From JACVRW01 sp035645115 (lineage in GTDB: Bacteria; Actinomycetota; Thermoleophilia; Solirubrobacterales; Thermoleophilaceae), in NCBI GenBank assembly GCA_035645115.1, contig DASQNF010000231.1, forward strand, positions 1 to 5,193: a stretch of DNA of 5,193 nucleotides, given 5' to 3'. A program made the position numbers and the translations under genes. Shown here one piece after another: positions 1-4,752 of the stretch; the first letter of the stretch is position 1, and every line of letters begins with the position of its first letter. The notes under the pieces are model-generated. The model was not told where the DNA came from and ran no database searches. It saw nothing but the letters and a program-made list of their open reading frames with translations.

Positions 1-219
1 TGCGACCAGGACGGCTCGCGGCTGGTGCAGCGCGCCGACGACAGGCCGGAGACGATCCGCAAGCGCCTCGACGTCTACCAGGAGCAGACCTCGCCGCTGA
101 TCGGCTGGTACGAGCAGCGCGGGGTGCTGCGCCGCTTCGACGGCACGCGCACGCCCGAAGAGGTGCACAGCCGTATCCGCGCGACGCTCGCGACGCTGGC
201 CTTGGAGGCCGAGATCTGA
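1..219 (+). CDS. adk: Adenylate kinase, C-terminal part (5' end outside window)
   Basis: Adenylate kinase interconverts ATP + AMP and 2 ADP in the cytoplasm. Only the last 72 codons are present, read in frame 1 from the first base to TGA at 217-219. The first residues read CDQDG, then LVQRADD. This matches the end of the LID domain of zinc-type (Gram-positive) adenylate kinases, where the second zinc pair is C-x2-D and is followed by the conserved QR-x-DD. IRKRLDVYQEQTSPLIGWY then follows, with the conserved Arg and the Tyr/Thr/Pro pattern of the CORE domain, and a final helix. The first zinc pair lies upstream and is not visible. The stop overlaps the map start by one base (TGATG), so translation of the two genes is probably coupled. 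The adk-map order is the standard one at the end of the spc operon. The family call is firm; only the N-terminal part is unseen. Confidence 0.95.
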   Translation, partial: CDQDGSRLVQRADDRPETIRKRLDVYQEQTSPLIGWYEQRGVLRRFDGTRTPEEVHSRIRATLATLALEAEI

Positions 220-1013
220 TGATCGTGCGCAAGAGCGCGGAGGAGCTCGAGCGGATGGCGGCGGCCGGCCGGGTCGTTGCGCGCTGCCACGAGATGCTGC
301 GCGCAAAGGCGCGCCCGGGCGTGACCACCGCCGAGCTCGACGCCGCCGCTGAGCGCTTCATCCGCTCCCAGGGCGCCGAGCCGGCGTTCAAGGGCTATCG
401 CGGCTTTCCCGGCTCGATCTGCGCGTCGCCGAACTCGATGGTGGTGCACGGGATCCCCGGGCGCTATGCGCTCACCCGTGGGGACATCCTCTCCATAGAC
501 ATCGGGGTGATCCTCGACGGCTGGGTGGCGGACGCCGCGATCACGCACCCGATCGGCAACGTCACGCCGGTGGCGAGGCGCCTGCTGGCCACGACGCGCG
601 CCGCGCTCTTCGACGCGGTCGAGCAGTGCCGGCCGGGGAACCGGCTCGGGGACGTCTCGAGCGCCGTCCAGGCACGTGTGGAGGCCGAGGGCTTCGGTGT
701 GATCCGCTCGCTGGTGGGCCACGGCGTCGGGCGTGACATGCACGAGGACCCGCAGATCCCCAACTACGGGGAGCCCGGTACCGGCCCCGAGCTCGAGGAG
801 GGCATGGCGCTCGCGATCGAGCCGATGGTGAACGTGGGCAGCCACCACATTCGCATGGGCTCCGACAACTGGGCGGTCTACTCGGAGGACGGCTCGCTGG
901 CGGCCCACTTCGAGCACACCGTGGCGATCACGGCCGACGGCCCGCGCATCCTCACGCCCTGGCACGAGCTGATGCCGGACGGCACCGCGCCGGCGGCCGC
1001 CGCCTCGGCCTGA
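219..1013 (+). CDS. map: Type I methionine aminopeptidase
   Basis: This enzyme removes the initiator methionine from nascent proteins whose second residue is small, acting in the cytosol at the ribosome exit. The protein has 264 residues, the same length as E. coli MetAP, and lacks the long N-terminal extension of type Ib/Ic enzymes. It has the pita-bread fold signatures: NSMVVHGIPG (His77), SIDIGV (Asp94), DGWVADAAIT (Asp105), GHGVGRDMHEDP (His168, His175), IEPMVN (Glu201) and FEHTVAIT (Glu232). Asp94, Asp105, His168, Glu201 and Glu232 correspond to the five metal ligands, and His77 and His175 to the active-site histidines, so it should be active. The ATG at 219 overlaps the adk stop and has a GGAGG at 204-208, 10 bases upstream. 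The Ala-rich tail (after about residue 254) looks unstructured. It is the last gene before a 129-base gap where infA would usually lie. Confidence 0.97.
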   Translation: MIVRKSAEELERMAAAGRVVARCHEMLRAKARPGVTTAELDAAAERFIRSQGAEPAFKGYRGFPGSICASPNSMVVHGIPGRYALTRGDILSIDIGVILDGWVADAAITHPIGNVTPVARRLLATTRAALFDAVEQCRPGNRLGDVSSAVQARVEAEGFGVIRSLVGHGVGRDMHEDPQIPNYGEPGTGPELEEGMALAIEPMVNVGSHHIRMGSDNWAVYSEDGSLAAHFEHTVAITADGPRILTPWHELMPDGTAPAAAASA

Positions 1014-1041
1014 GCGCCGCCGGCTGCGCTCGACGCGGCGC
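1014..1041 (+). other. GC-rich inverted repeat just after map
   Basis: GCGCCGC at 1014-1020 is perfectly complementary to GCGGCGC at 1035-1041, with a 14-base loop. It starts on the base after the map stop codon. No T-run follows, so it is not a classic intrinsic terminator. It could protect the 3' end of the adk-map transcript or act as a weak or factor-assisted stop. The repeat is seen directly; the function is inferred. Confidence 0.4.
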
Positions 1042-1046
1042 GGGCG

Positions 1047-1062
1047 GCAGGAGCCGTCCTGC
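1047..1062 (+). repeat. Inverted repeat overlapping the rpmJ promoter
   Basis: GCAGGA (1047-1052) and TCCTGC (1057-1062) form a perfect 6-bp repeat around a 4-base centre (GCCG). The right arm supplies the TG of the extended -10 element at 1060-1068. As RNA it would be a hairpin followed by the moderately T-rich TAGTCTGTT, so it could act as a weak terminator for map. As DNA it could be an operator covering the promoter. The sequence alone does not decide between these. Confidence 0.35.
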
Positions 1063-1068
1063 TAGTCT
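1060..1068 (+). promoter_or_regulatory. Candidate extended -10 promoter for the rpmJ-rpsM-rpsK-rpsD-rpoA operon
   Basis: TGCTAGTCT fits an extended -10 element (TG, one base, then TAnnnT). No convincing -35 hexamer lies 16-18 bases upstream, as expected for an extended -10 promoter. Transcription would start near 1075, exactly at the foot of the leader hairpin at 1075-1108. A second copy of the same TGCTAG pattern precedes rplQ (3722-3730), which strengthens both calls. It sits in the gap left by the missing infA. Confidence 0.5.
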
Positions 1069-1074
1069 GTTCCG

Positions 1075-1108
1075 CTGGCGCAGAGCCGTTTCCTGGGCTC
1101 CGCGCCGG
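1075..1108 (+). promoter_or_regulatory. Strong hairpin in the 5' leader of the alpha operon
   Basis: GGCGCAGAGCC (1077-1087) pairs with GGCTCCGCGCC (1096-1106), giving 10 of 11 pairs with one A-C mismatch. C1075-G1108 and U1076-G1107 can extend the stem. The loop is 8 bases (1088-1095). No T-run follows, so it is not a standard terminator. It sits at the predicted 5' end of the transcript and 34 bases before the rpmJ start. This suits either mRNA stabilisation or a ribosomal-protein autoregulatory site; alpha operons are autoregulated by S4 in E. coli. The structure is seen directly; the role is inferred. Confidence 0.5.
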
Positions 1109-1142
1109 TCCTCGGTTCGATACGTTTCCCGGTCCCGGAGCT

Positions 1143-1256
1143 ATGAAGGTCCGCGCATCAGTCAAGCCCATGTGCGAGAAGTGCAAGATCATCCGCCGTG
1201 GCGGTGCCGTTCTCGTCATCTGCCAGAACCCGCGTCACAAGCAGCGTCAGGGGTGA
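1143..1256 (+). CDS. rpmJ: 50S ribosomal protein L36 (bL36), zinc-ribbon form
   Basis: L36 is the smallest large-subunit protein and helps fold 23S rRNA late in 50S assembly. The gene encodes 37 residues, beginning MKVRASVKPMCEKCKIIRR and ending with NPRHKQRQG, which is canonical in length and sequence. The zinc ribbon is complete: Cys11, Cys14, Cys27 and His32 (C-x2-C-x12-C-x4-H), making it the zinc-dependent (C+) form. The ATG at 1143 is fixed by the invariant MKV start. The only Shine-Dalgarno-like sequence is GGAG at 1137-1140, just 2 bases from the ATG. That is unusually close, so initiation may be weak or may depend on the leader structure. The gene is the first of the operon, 11 bases before rpsM. 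Despite its shortness the identification is certain. Confidence 0.97.
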   Translation: MKVRASVKPMCEKCKIIRRGGAVLVICQNPRHKQRQG

Positions 1257-1267
1257 CCCGGGGCTAG

Positions 1268-1654
1268 ATGGCACGCATCGCAGGCATCAACATCCCCCTC
1301 AACAAGAGGGTCGAGATCGGCCTCACCTACGTGTACGGGATCGGCAGGTCCACGTCGAACACGATCCTGGCCGAGAGCGAGGTGGCCCCCGACACCTACG
1401 TGAAGGACCTGACCGAGGACGAGGTCCGCAAGCTGCGTGAGAAGGTCGATGACCTGCTTGTGGAGGGCGACCTCCGCCGCGAGCGGTCGCAGAACGTCAA
1501 GCGGCTGATGGAGATCGGGGCATACAAGGGCCTGCGTCACCGGCGCGGCCTGCCGGCCAACGGGCAGCGCACGAAGACGAACGCGCGCACGCGCAAGGGG
1601 CCGAAGCGCGGGTCGCAGTCCGGCGGCGGCAAGAAGAAGGTGAGGAAGCACTAG
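1268..1654 (+). CDS. rpsM: 30S ribosomal protein S13 (uS13)
   Basis: S13 sits in the 30S head, contacts the P-site tRNA through its C-terminal tail and forms inter-subunit bridges. The 128 residues start MARIAGINIPLNKRVEIGLTY, followed by the YGIGRS turn, a helical H2TH-like domain (to about residue 70), and the basic RHRRGLPANGQRTKTNARTRKG signature at about residues 90-111. The tail is Lys/Gly-rich (to residue 128) and would reach the decoding-site tRNA. PANGQRT replaces the more usual PVRGQRT, a small variation. The ATG is preceded by an in-frame TAG (1265-1267), giving the CTAGATG string repeated at the next two junctions. Shine-Dalgarno support is weak: AGGGG at 1249-1253 lies 14 bases away and overlaps the end of rpmJ, and GGGG at 1260-1263 is 4 bases away. 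Coupling to rpmJ translation is therefore likely. Confidence 0.97.
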   Translation: MARIAGINIPLNKRVEIGLTYVYGIGRSTSNTILAESEVAPDTYVKDLTEDEVRKLREKVDDLLVEGDLRRERSQNVKRLMEIGAYKGLRHRRGLPANGQRTKTNARTRKGPKRGSQSGGGKKKVRKH

Positions 1655-2047
1655 ATGCCCCAGCCCCGCAGGCCGCGTGGGCGCAAGCGCGTCCGCAAGA
1701 ACGTGCCGTTCGGCCAGGCTCACATCAAGACCAGCTTCAACAACACGATCGTGTCGTTGACCGACAAGGACGGCAACGTGATCGCGTGGGAGTCCGCCGG
1801 CGGCGCCGGCTTCAAGGGCTCGCGCAAGTCCACCCCGTTCGCCGCTCAGGTCACGGCGGACGCGGCGGCGCGCAAGGGGATGGAGCACTGCCTCCAGAAG
1901 GTCGAGGTCTTCGTGAAGGGCCCAGGCTCGGGACGCGAGACGGCGATCCGCTCGCTCCAGGCCGCCGGGCTCGAGATCACCGGGATCAGGGACGTGACCC
2001 CGCAGGCGCACAACGGCTGTCGCCCGCGCAAGCGGAGGCGCGTCTAG
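1655..2047 (+). CDS. rpsK: 30S ribosomal protein S11 (uS11)
   Basis: S11 lies on the 30S platform near the mRNA exit and contacts the E-site region and S7. The 130-residue protein has a basic N-terminal tail (residues 1-16), the HIKTSFNNTIVSLTDKDGNV strand region (about 23-42), SAGGAGFKGSRKSTPFAAQ (47-65), and the conserved C-terminus DVTPQAHNGCRPRKRRRV. The Asn120-Gly121 pair within HNGC corresponds to the site that forms isoaspartate in E. coli S11. The start codon directly follows the rpsM stop (TAGATG, no spacer), and the Shine-Dalgarno GAGGA at 1642-1646 lies inside rpsM, 8 bases from the ATG. The rpsM-rpsK-rpsD-rpoA order is the usual alpha-operon order. The identification is certain. 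Confidence 0.98.
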   Translation: MPQPRRPRGRKRVRKNVPFGQAHIKTSFNNTIVSLTDKDGNVIAWESAGGAGFKGSRKSTPFAAQVTADAAARKGMEHCLQKVEVFVKGPGSGRETAIRSLQAAGLEITGIRDVTPQAHNGCRPRKRRRV

Positions 2048-2668
2048 ATGGCCCGCGACACCGGGCCACAGTGCAAGCAGTGCCGGCGCGAGGGCATGAA
2101 GCTCTTCCTGAAGGGGGAGCGCTGCCTCACCGACAAGTGCGGCGTGGAGCGGCGCAACTACCCGCCCGGCGACCACGGGCGCGGTCGCTCGCGCCAGTCC
2201 GAGTACCGCCTGCAGCTGCGCGAGAAGCAGAAGGCGCGTCGCTACTACGGCGTGCTCGAGAAGCAGTTCCGAAACTACTACGCCAAGGCCAGCCGCCAGA
2301 CCGGGGTCACCGGCGAGAACCTCCTGCGCCTGCTCGAGTCGCGCTTCGACAACGTGCTCGTGCGGCTCGGCTTCGCCGCCTCGCGGCGCCAGGCGCGTCA
2401 GATGATCCGCCACGGCCACTGGGCGATCAACGGCCGGCGCGTGAACATCCCCTCCTACCAGCTGCGGCCCGACGACGTGATAACGATGAAGCCGAGCGCT
2501 CCGGTGGAGCCGGTCATCCGCGACGCGACCGAGCTGACCTCCGTCGTGCCCGCCTGGCTGCAGGCGGACCACGACGCCCTCACCGCCAAGGTGCTCCGCC
2601 TTCCCGAGCGTGTGGAGATCACCACGCCGGTGCAGGAACAGCTCATCGTCGAGCTCTACTCGAAGTAG
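2048..2668 (+). CDS. rpsD: 30S ribosomal protein S4 (uS4), zinc-finger form
   Basis: S4 is a primary 16S rRNA binder that nucleates 30S body assembly and forms part of the mRNA entry pore. In E. coli and Bacillus it also represses its own mRNA. The protein has 206 residues. The N-terminal zinc site uses Cys9, Cys12, Cys26 and Cys31 (C-x2-C-x13-C-x4-C), the same positions as in Thermus S4, so this is the zinc-containing C+ type. The S4 RNA-binding domain spans about residues 97-160 (LESRFDNVLVRLGFAASRRQ, then MIRHGHWAINGRRV). The C-terminus PVQEQLIVELYSK is canonical. The start abuts the rpsK stop (TAGATG), with GGAGG at 2034-2038, 9 bases upstream. As a possible autoregulator, its natural targets here would be the operon leader at 1075-1142 or the hairpin after this gene. 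That link is inference. Confidence 0.98.
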   Translation: MARDTGPQCKQCRREGMKLFLKGERCLTDKCGVERRNYPPGDHGRGRSRQSEYRLQLREKQKARRYYGVLEKQFRNYYAKASRQTGVTGENLLRLLESRFDNVLVRLGFAASRRQARQMIRHGHWAINGRRVNIPSYQLRPDDVITMKPSAPVEPVIRDATELTSVVPAWLQADHDALTAKVLRLPERVEITTPVQEQLIVELYSK

Positions 2669-2677
2669 CACCAGACA

Positions 2678-2702
2678 CGCGCGCGTCCCCTGGAAGCGCG
2701 CG
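2678..2702 (+). other. GC hairpin in the rpsD-rpoA gap
   Basis: CGCGCGC (2678-2684) is perfectly complementary to GCGCGCG (2696-2702) around an 11-base loop. It lies in the 61-base gap between rpsD and rpoA, the longest gap inside the operon before the one ahead of rplQ. No T-run follows, so it is not a standard terminator. It could be an RNA-processing or stabilising element, or help set the level of rpoA relative to the ribosomal protein genes. The rpoA ribosome binding site begins 11 bases later. Confidence 0.4.
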
Positions 2703-2712
2703 GCCCGAGACG

Positions 2713-2717
2713 AAGGA
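2713..2717 (+). promoter_or_regulatory. Ribosome binding site of rpoA
   Basis: AAGGA lies 12 bases before the ATG at 2730. The spacing is slightly long, but it is the only purine-rich match in this stretch. It supports the start at 2730 over the upstream in-frame ATG at 2610, which lies inside rpsD and would add 40 non-homologous residues. Confidence 0.5.
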
Positions 2718-2729
2718 ATCAGCCTCTCC

Positions 2730-3698
2730 ATGATCGAGTTCCAGACCCCGCAGATATCGGCCGAGAAGGTCGAGGACAACCGCGGCACCTTCACGATCGA
2801 GCCGCTCGACCGCGGCTTCGGCTACACGTTCGGCAACTCGCTGAGGCGGGTGTTGCTGTCCTCGCTGGCCGGCGCGGCCGTGACCAGCGTCCGGATCGAG
2901 GGCGTTGCGCACGAGTTCTCCACCATCAACGGCGTGAAGGAGGACGTCACCGACATCGTCCTCAACCTCAAGGAGGTCGTCTGCCGCATGCATTCGGATG
3001 CGGAGGAGATCGAGGCGCCCCTGGTGGTCACCGGCCCCGGCGAGATCACCGCCAAGGACATCGACCTGCCCTCGGGCGTCGAGATCCTGAACCCCGACAC
3101 GCACGTGGCCACGCTCGAGAAGAAGACCAAGCTCGAGATGTACCTGACCGTCGGCCACGGCCGCGGCTACTCGCCCGCCGAGGACAACAAGTCGCCCGAC
3201 CAGCCGATTGGCGTGATCCCGATCGACTCGATCTTCTCGCCCGTGAAGCGGGTGGCCTACAAGGTCGGTCCCGCGCGCGTGGGCCAGAAGACCGACTACG
3301 ACAAGCTCACGCTCGACATCGAGACCGACGGCTCGCTCGACCCCGAGGCCGCGCTGCGCCAGGCGGCCGAGATCCTGATCAAGTACCTCGCGATCTTCAC
3401 CGACGCCGACCGCGTGGAGGCGCTGCGCGACCAGGGCGCGAAGCTCGCCGCGGGCGCCGACGGACTCGGCGACGGCGCCGGCTCGCGTGCCGACGGGATG
3501 GACGACATCCTGATCGAGGAGCTCGAGCTGGGCGTGCGCTCGTACAACTGCCTGAAGCGGGCCGGCATCCAGACCGTCGGCGACCTCGTGCAGAAGTCCG
3601 AGTCCGAGCTGGCGGCGATCCCGAACTTCGGCCGCAAGTCGATCGAGGAGGTCAAGGAGACCCTCGAGGCACGCGGGCTCGGGCTGCGGGCCGGATGA
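2730..3698 (+). CDS. rpoA: DNA-directed RNA polymerase subunit alpha
   Basis: The alpha subunit dimerises to nucleate RNA polymerase assembly and contacts promoter UP elements and activators. The 322-residue protein starts MIEFQTPQISAEKVEDNRGT. The N-terminal assembly domain (to about residue 230) shows the dimerisation signature GFGYTFGNSLRRVLLSSLAG (29-48), VRIEGVAHEFSTINGVKED (54-72) and later ALRQAAEILIKYL. A Gly/Ala/Asp-rich linker covers about 238-257. The C-terminal domain (about 258-320) carries ELGVRSYNCLKRAGI and IPNFGRKSIEEVKETL. Arg270, Asn273, Gly301, Arg302, Lys303 and Ser304 align with E. coli Arg265, Asn268 and Gly296-Ser299, the UP-element DNA-binding residues, so DNA contact by the CTD should be intact. 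Length is typical. It is separated from rpsD by a 61-base gap with a hairpin. The start is set by family length and the AAGGA upstream. Confidence 0.98.
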   Translation: MIEFQTPQISAEKVEDNRGTFTIEPLDRGFGYTFGNSLRRVLLSSLAGAAVTSVRIEGVAHEFSTINGVKEDVTDIVLNLKEVVCRMHSDAEEIEAPLVVTGPGEITAKDIDLPSGVEILNPDTHVATLEKKTKLEMYLTVGHGRGYSPAEDNKSPDQPIGVIPIDSIFSPVKRVAYKVGPARVGQKTDYDKLTLDIETDGSLDPEAALRQAAEILIKYLAIFTDADRVEALRDQGAKLAAGADGLGDGAGSRADGMDDILIEELELGVRSYNCLKRAGIQTVGDLVQKSESELAAIPNFGRKSIEEVKETLEARGLGLRAG

Positions 3699-3721
3699 CG
3701 GCCAGGGGCTCGCGGCACGGT

Positions 3722-3730
3722 TGCTAGGGT
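3722..3730 (+). promoter_or_regulatory. Candidate extended -10 promoter immediately before rplQ
   Basis: TGCTAGGGT matches the extended -10 form TG, one base, TAnnnT, and shares TGCTAG with the element at 1060-1068. The hexamer TAGGGT ends 9 bases before the rplQ ATG, so RNA would start about 2-4 bases before the start codon, giving a near-leaderless transcript. No good -35 is visible. A rival reading is that AGGG (3726-3729), 10 bases from the ATG, is the ribosome binding site; the two roles could overlap. Confidence 0.45.
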
Positions 3731-3739
3731 CACCTCGCC

Positions 3740-4093
3740 ATGCGCCACCGCAAGCAAAAGGGCAAGCTCTCGCGCGACGCGGCGCACCGGAAGGCGCTGT
3801 TCATGAACCTCTGCCGTGAGGTGATCGACCACGAGCGCATCCAGACCACCGAGGCGAAGGCCAAGGCCGTCAAGCCGGAGCTCGAGCGCCTGATCACGCT
3901 CGCCAAGAAGGGCGACGGTCACTCGCGCCGGCTGGCGATGGCCCGGCTCGGCCAGGACAAGTTCGTGGTCTACAAGCTCTTCGAGGAGATCGCGCCCCGC
4001 TACGCGGAGCGCCAGGGCGGCTACGCGCGCATCCTGAAGCTCGGTCCGAGGAAGTCGGACTCGACCGAGATGGTCTTCCTCGAGCTGGTCTAA
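3740..4093 (+). CDS. rplQ: 50S ribosomal protein L17 (bL17)
   Basis: L17 is a bacteria-specific large-subunit protein near the peptide exit tunnel. The 117-residue protein starts MRHRKQKGKLSRDAAHRKAL, with the conserved N-terminal HRK-x-x-KLxR block. FMNLCREVIDHERIQTTEAK (about 21-40), a Lys/Glu-rich helical region with LITLAKKGD, and the C-terminal YARILKLGPRKSDSTEMVFLELV follow. Length is at the normal core size with no C-terminal extension. It lies 41 bases after rpoA, a larger gap than between most genes upstream, with a candidate promoter of its own. It is the last gene of the operon: a terminator follows and the next gene is on the opposite strand. In many actinobacteria truA, rplM and rpsI follow, but not here. 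Confidence 0.98.
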   Translation: MRHRKQKGKLSRDAAHRKALFMNLCREVIDHERIQTTEAKAKAVKPELERLITLAKKGDGHSRRLAMARLGQDKFVVYKLFEEIAPRYAERQGGYARILKLGPRKSDSTEMVFLELV

Positions 4094-4107
4094 GCGGCTC
4101 CGGCCCC

Positions 4108-4125
4108 GGGCCGACGGGCCCTTTT
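4108..4125 (+). terminator. Intrinsic terminator of the alpha operon
   Basis: GGGCC (4108-4112) and GGCCC (4117-4121) form a 5-bp all-GC stem with loop GACG, followed directly by TTTT (4122-4125). It begins 14 bases after the rplQ stop. The stem is short, and an alternative pairing with GGCCC at 4102-4106 is possible. It works as an intrinsic terminator only in the + direction, because no T-run follows the hairpin on the - strand. The last T is shared with the stop codon of the converging gene. Confidence 0.65.
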
Positions 4126-4703
4126 CAGGGGCTCGCGAACTCCCGCAGCCGCTCGCGTGCTCCGCTTGCGATCGGCGGGCCGTGGGCGGTCAGGAGCACG
4201 TCGAAGTCGAGGTCGTCGGCGAGCCGCGCGTAGGCGCGCCTCAGGTCCCGCTTGGTCTGCTCGGGTTCGTCCATCAGGGCGTCGCGGACGAAGCCGAGCT
4301 CGCCGCCGTAGTGGACCACCCCGTCGGCCACCGCGAGCGCCTTCAGAGAGGGCATGTGGAGCGCGGCCTCATCGGGGCAGATCGCGCCGACCTCGTGCGC
4401 CACCACTGCGCCGCCGGCCAGCTCGTCGCCGAAGTCGTAGGGCTCGACCGGCTCGCCGCGCCCGTACTCGTGCATTCCGGGCCGCGGCGCCCTGATCGTG
4501 CAGCCGTGGAGCCCGTGCAGCTTCACGGCGTCGCGCAGGTGATGGCGGTTGGTCAGGAGCACCTCGCGCGGGGCCACCTCGGCCGGCGGCGCGAGCGGAT
4601 CGAGCGCCACGCCGAGGTCCGGCAGCCAGTAGGAGCTCACCTCGACGCCGATCCTCGGATGGCGGGCGCTCCAGTGCCGGATTCCGGGCGCGATCTCGTC
4701 CAT
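4125..4703 (-). CDS. MBL-fold metallo-hydrolase-like protein with altered metal motif
   Basis: This 192-residue cytoplasmic protein (no signal peptide) looks like a small metallo-beta-lactamase-fold protein. It begins MDEIAPGIRHWSARHPRIGV, then VSSYWLP and VALDP (about 22-36), as in MBL proteins where a beta-strand pair precedes the metal motif. At the usual HxHxDH position it reads LLTNRHHLRDA (49-59), so only some of the ligand histidines are kept. Asp127 in ALAVADGVV matches the GD-type bridging Asp strand, and LLTAHGPP (170-177) matches the last His motif. VGAICPDEAALH (106-116) replaces the usual GHT-x-G loop. Substrate is unknown. I chose the ATG at 4703 over the upstream in-frame ATG at 4796, because the homology-like part begins here and the longer form would run into the riboswitch. 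There is no clear Shine-Dalgarno, so it may be leaderless. It converges on rplQ and diverges from the riboswitch-controlled gene. Confidence 0.75.
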   Translation of the reverse strand: MDEIAPGIRHWSARHPRIGVEVSSYWLPDLGVALDPLAPPAEVAPREVLLTNRHHLRDAVKLHGLHGCTIRAPRPGMHEYGRGEPVEPYDFGDELAGGAVVAHEVGAICPDEAALHMPSLKALAVADGVVHYGGELGFVRDALMDEPEQTKRDLRRAYARLADDLDFDVLLTAHGPPIASGARERLREFASP

Positions 4704-4709
4704 GTCCGC

Positions 4710-4718
4710 AGTCTTGCA
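4710..4718 (-). promoter_or_regulatory. Possible extended -10 of the MBL-like gene
   Basis: On the - strand this reads TGCAAGACT: TG, one base, then a hexamer with A at position 2 and T at position 6. It ends 6 bases before the ATG, so RNA could start at the A of the start codon. That would fit the absence of a Shine-Dalgarno sequence. The match to TAnnnT is imperfect (first base A), so this is tentative. Confidence 0.25.
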
Positions 4719-4752
4719 GCTCGCCGGGCTGCAAGGAATCTTGCAACGTGCA
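4713..4752. repeat. Cluster of TGCA-cored repeats, possible operator
   Basis: CTTGCAG (4713-4719) and CTGCAAG (4729-4735) form a perfect 7-bp inverted repeat with a 9-base spacer. A further CTTGCAA (4740-4746) and a GTGCAG (4748-4753) follow. Four TGCA cores thus fall within 38 bases (4715, 4730, 4742 and 4749) between two divergent genes. This looks like an operator for a dimeric regulator. The left arm overlaps the possible -10 of the - strand gene, and the third copy overlaps the possible -35 of the + strand riboswitch transcript. The regulator is unknown. Confidence 0.4.

Noticed and set aside
75..965. Long - strand open frame opposite adk/map
   Set aside because: It is the antisense shadow of map, with an Arg/Val/His-rich composition and no family signature.
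1114..1123. GGTTCGATAC resembling a tRNA T-loop
   Set aside because: There is no flanking T-stem, anticodon arm or acceptor stem; it is a short chance match in the leader of rpmJ.
2610..2729. N-terminal extension of rpoA by 40 codons
   Set aside because: The added residues are Ser/Arg-rich, overlap the end of rpsD and do not fit the alpha family, which starts near MIEFQ. An AAGGA precedes the ATG at 2730.
1786..2733. + strand open frame across rpsK and rpsD in another frame
   Set aside because: It overlaps two certain genes and gives an Arg/Ala/Pro-rich peptide typical of an out-of-frame GC-rich reading.
1247..2794. Very long open frame on the - strand opposite rpsM-rpsK-rpsD
   Set aside because: It mirrors three unmistakable ribosomal protein genes; high GC leaves few stops on the opposite strand. 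Its translation is low-complexity (Leu/Ala/Arg/Val/His-rich) with no recognisable domain.
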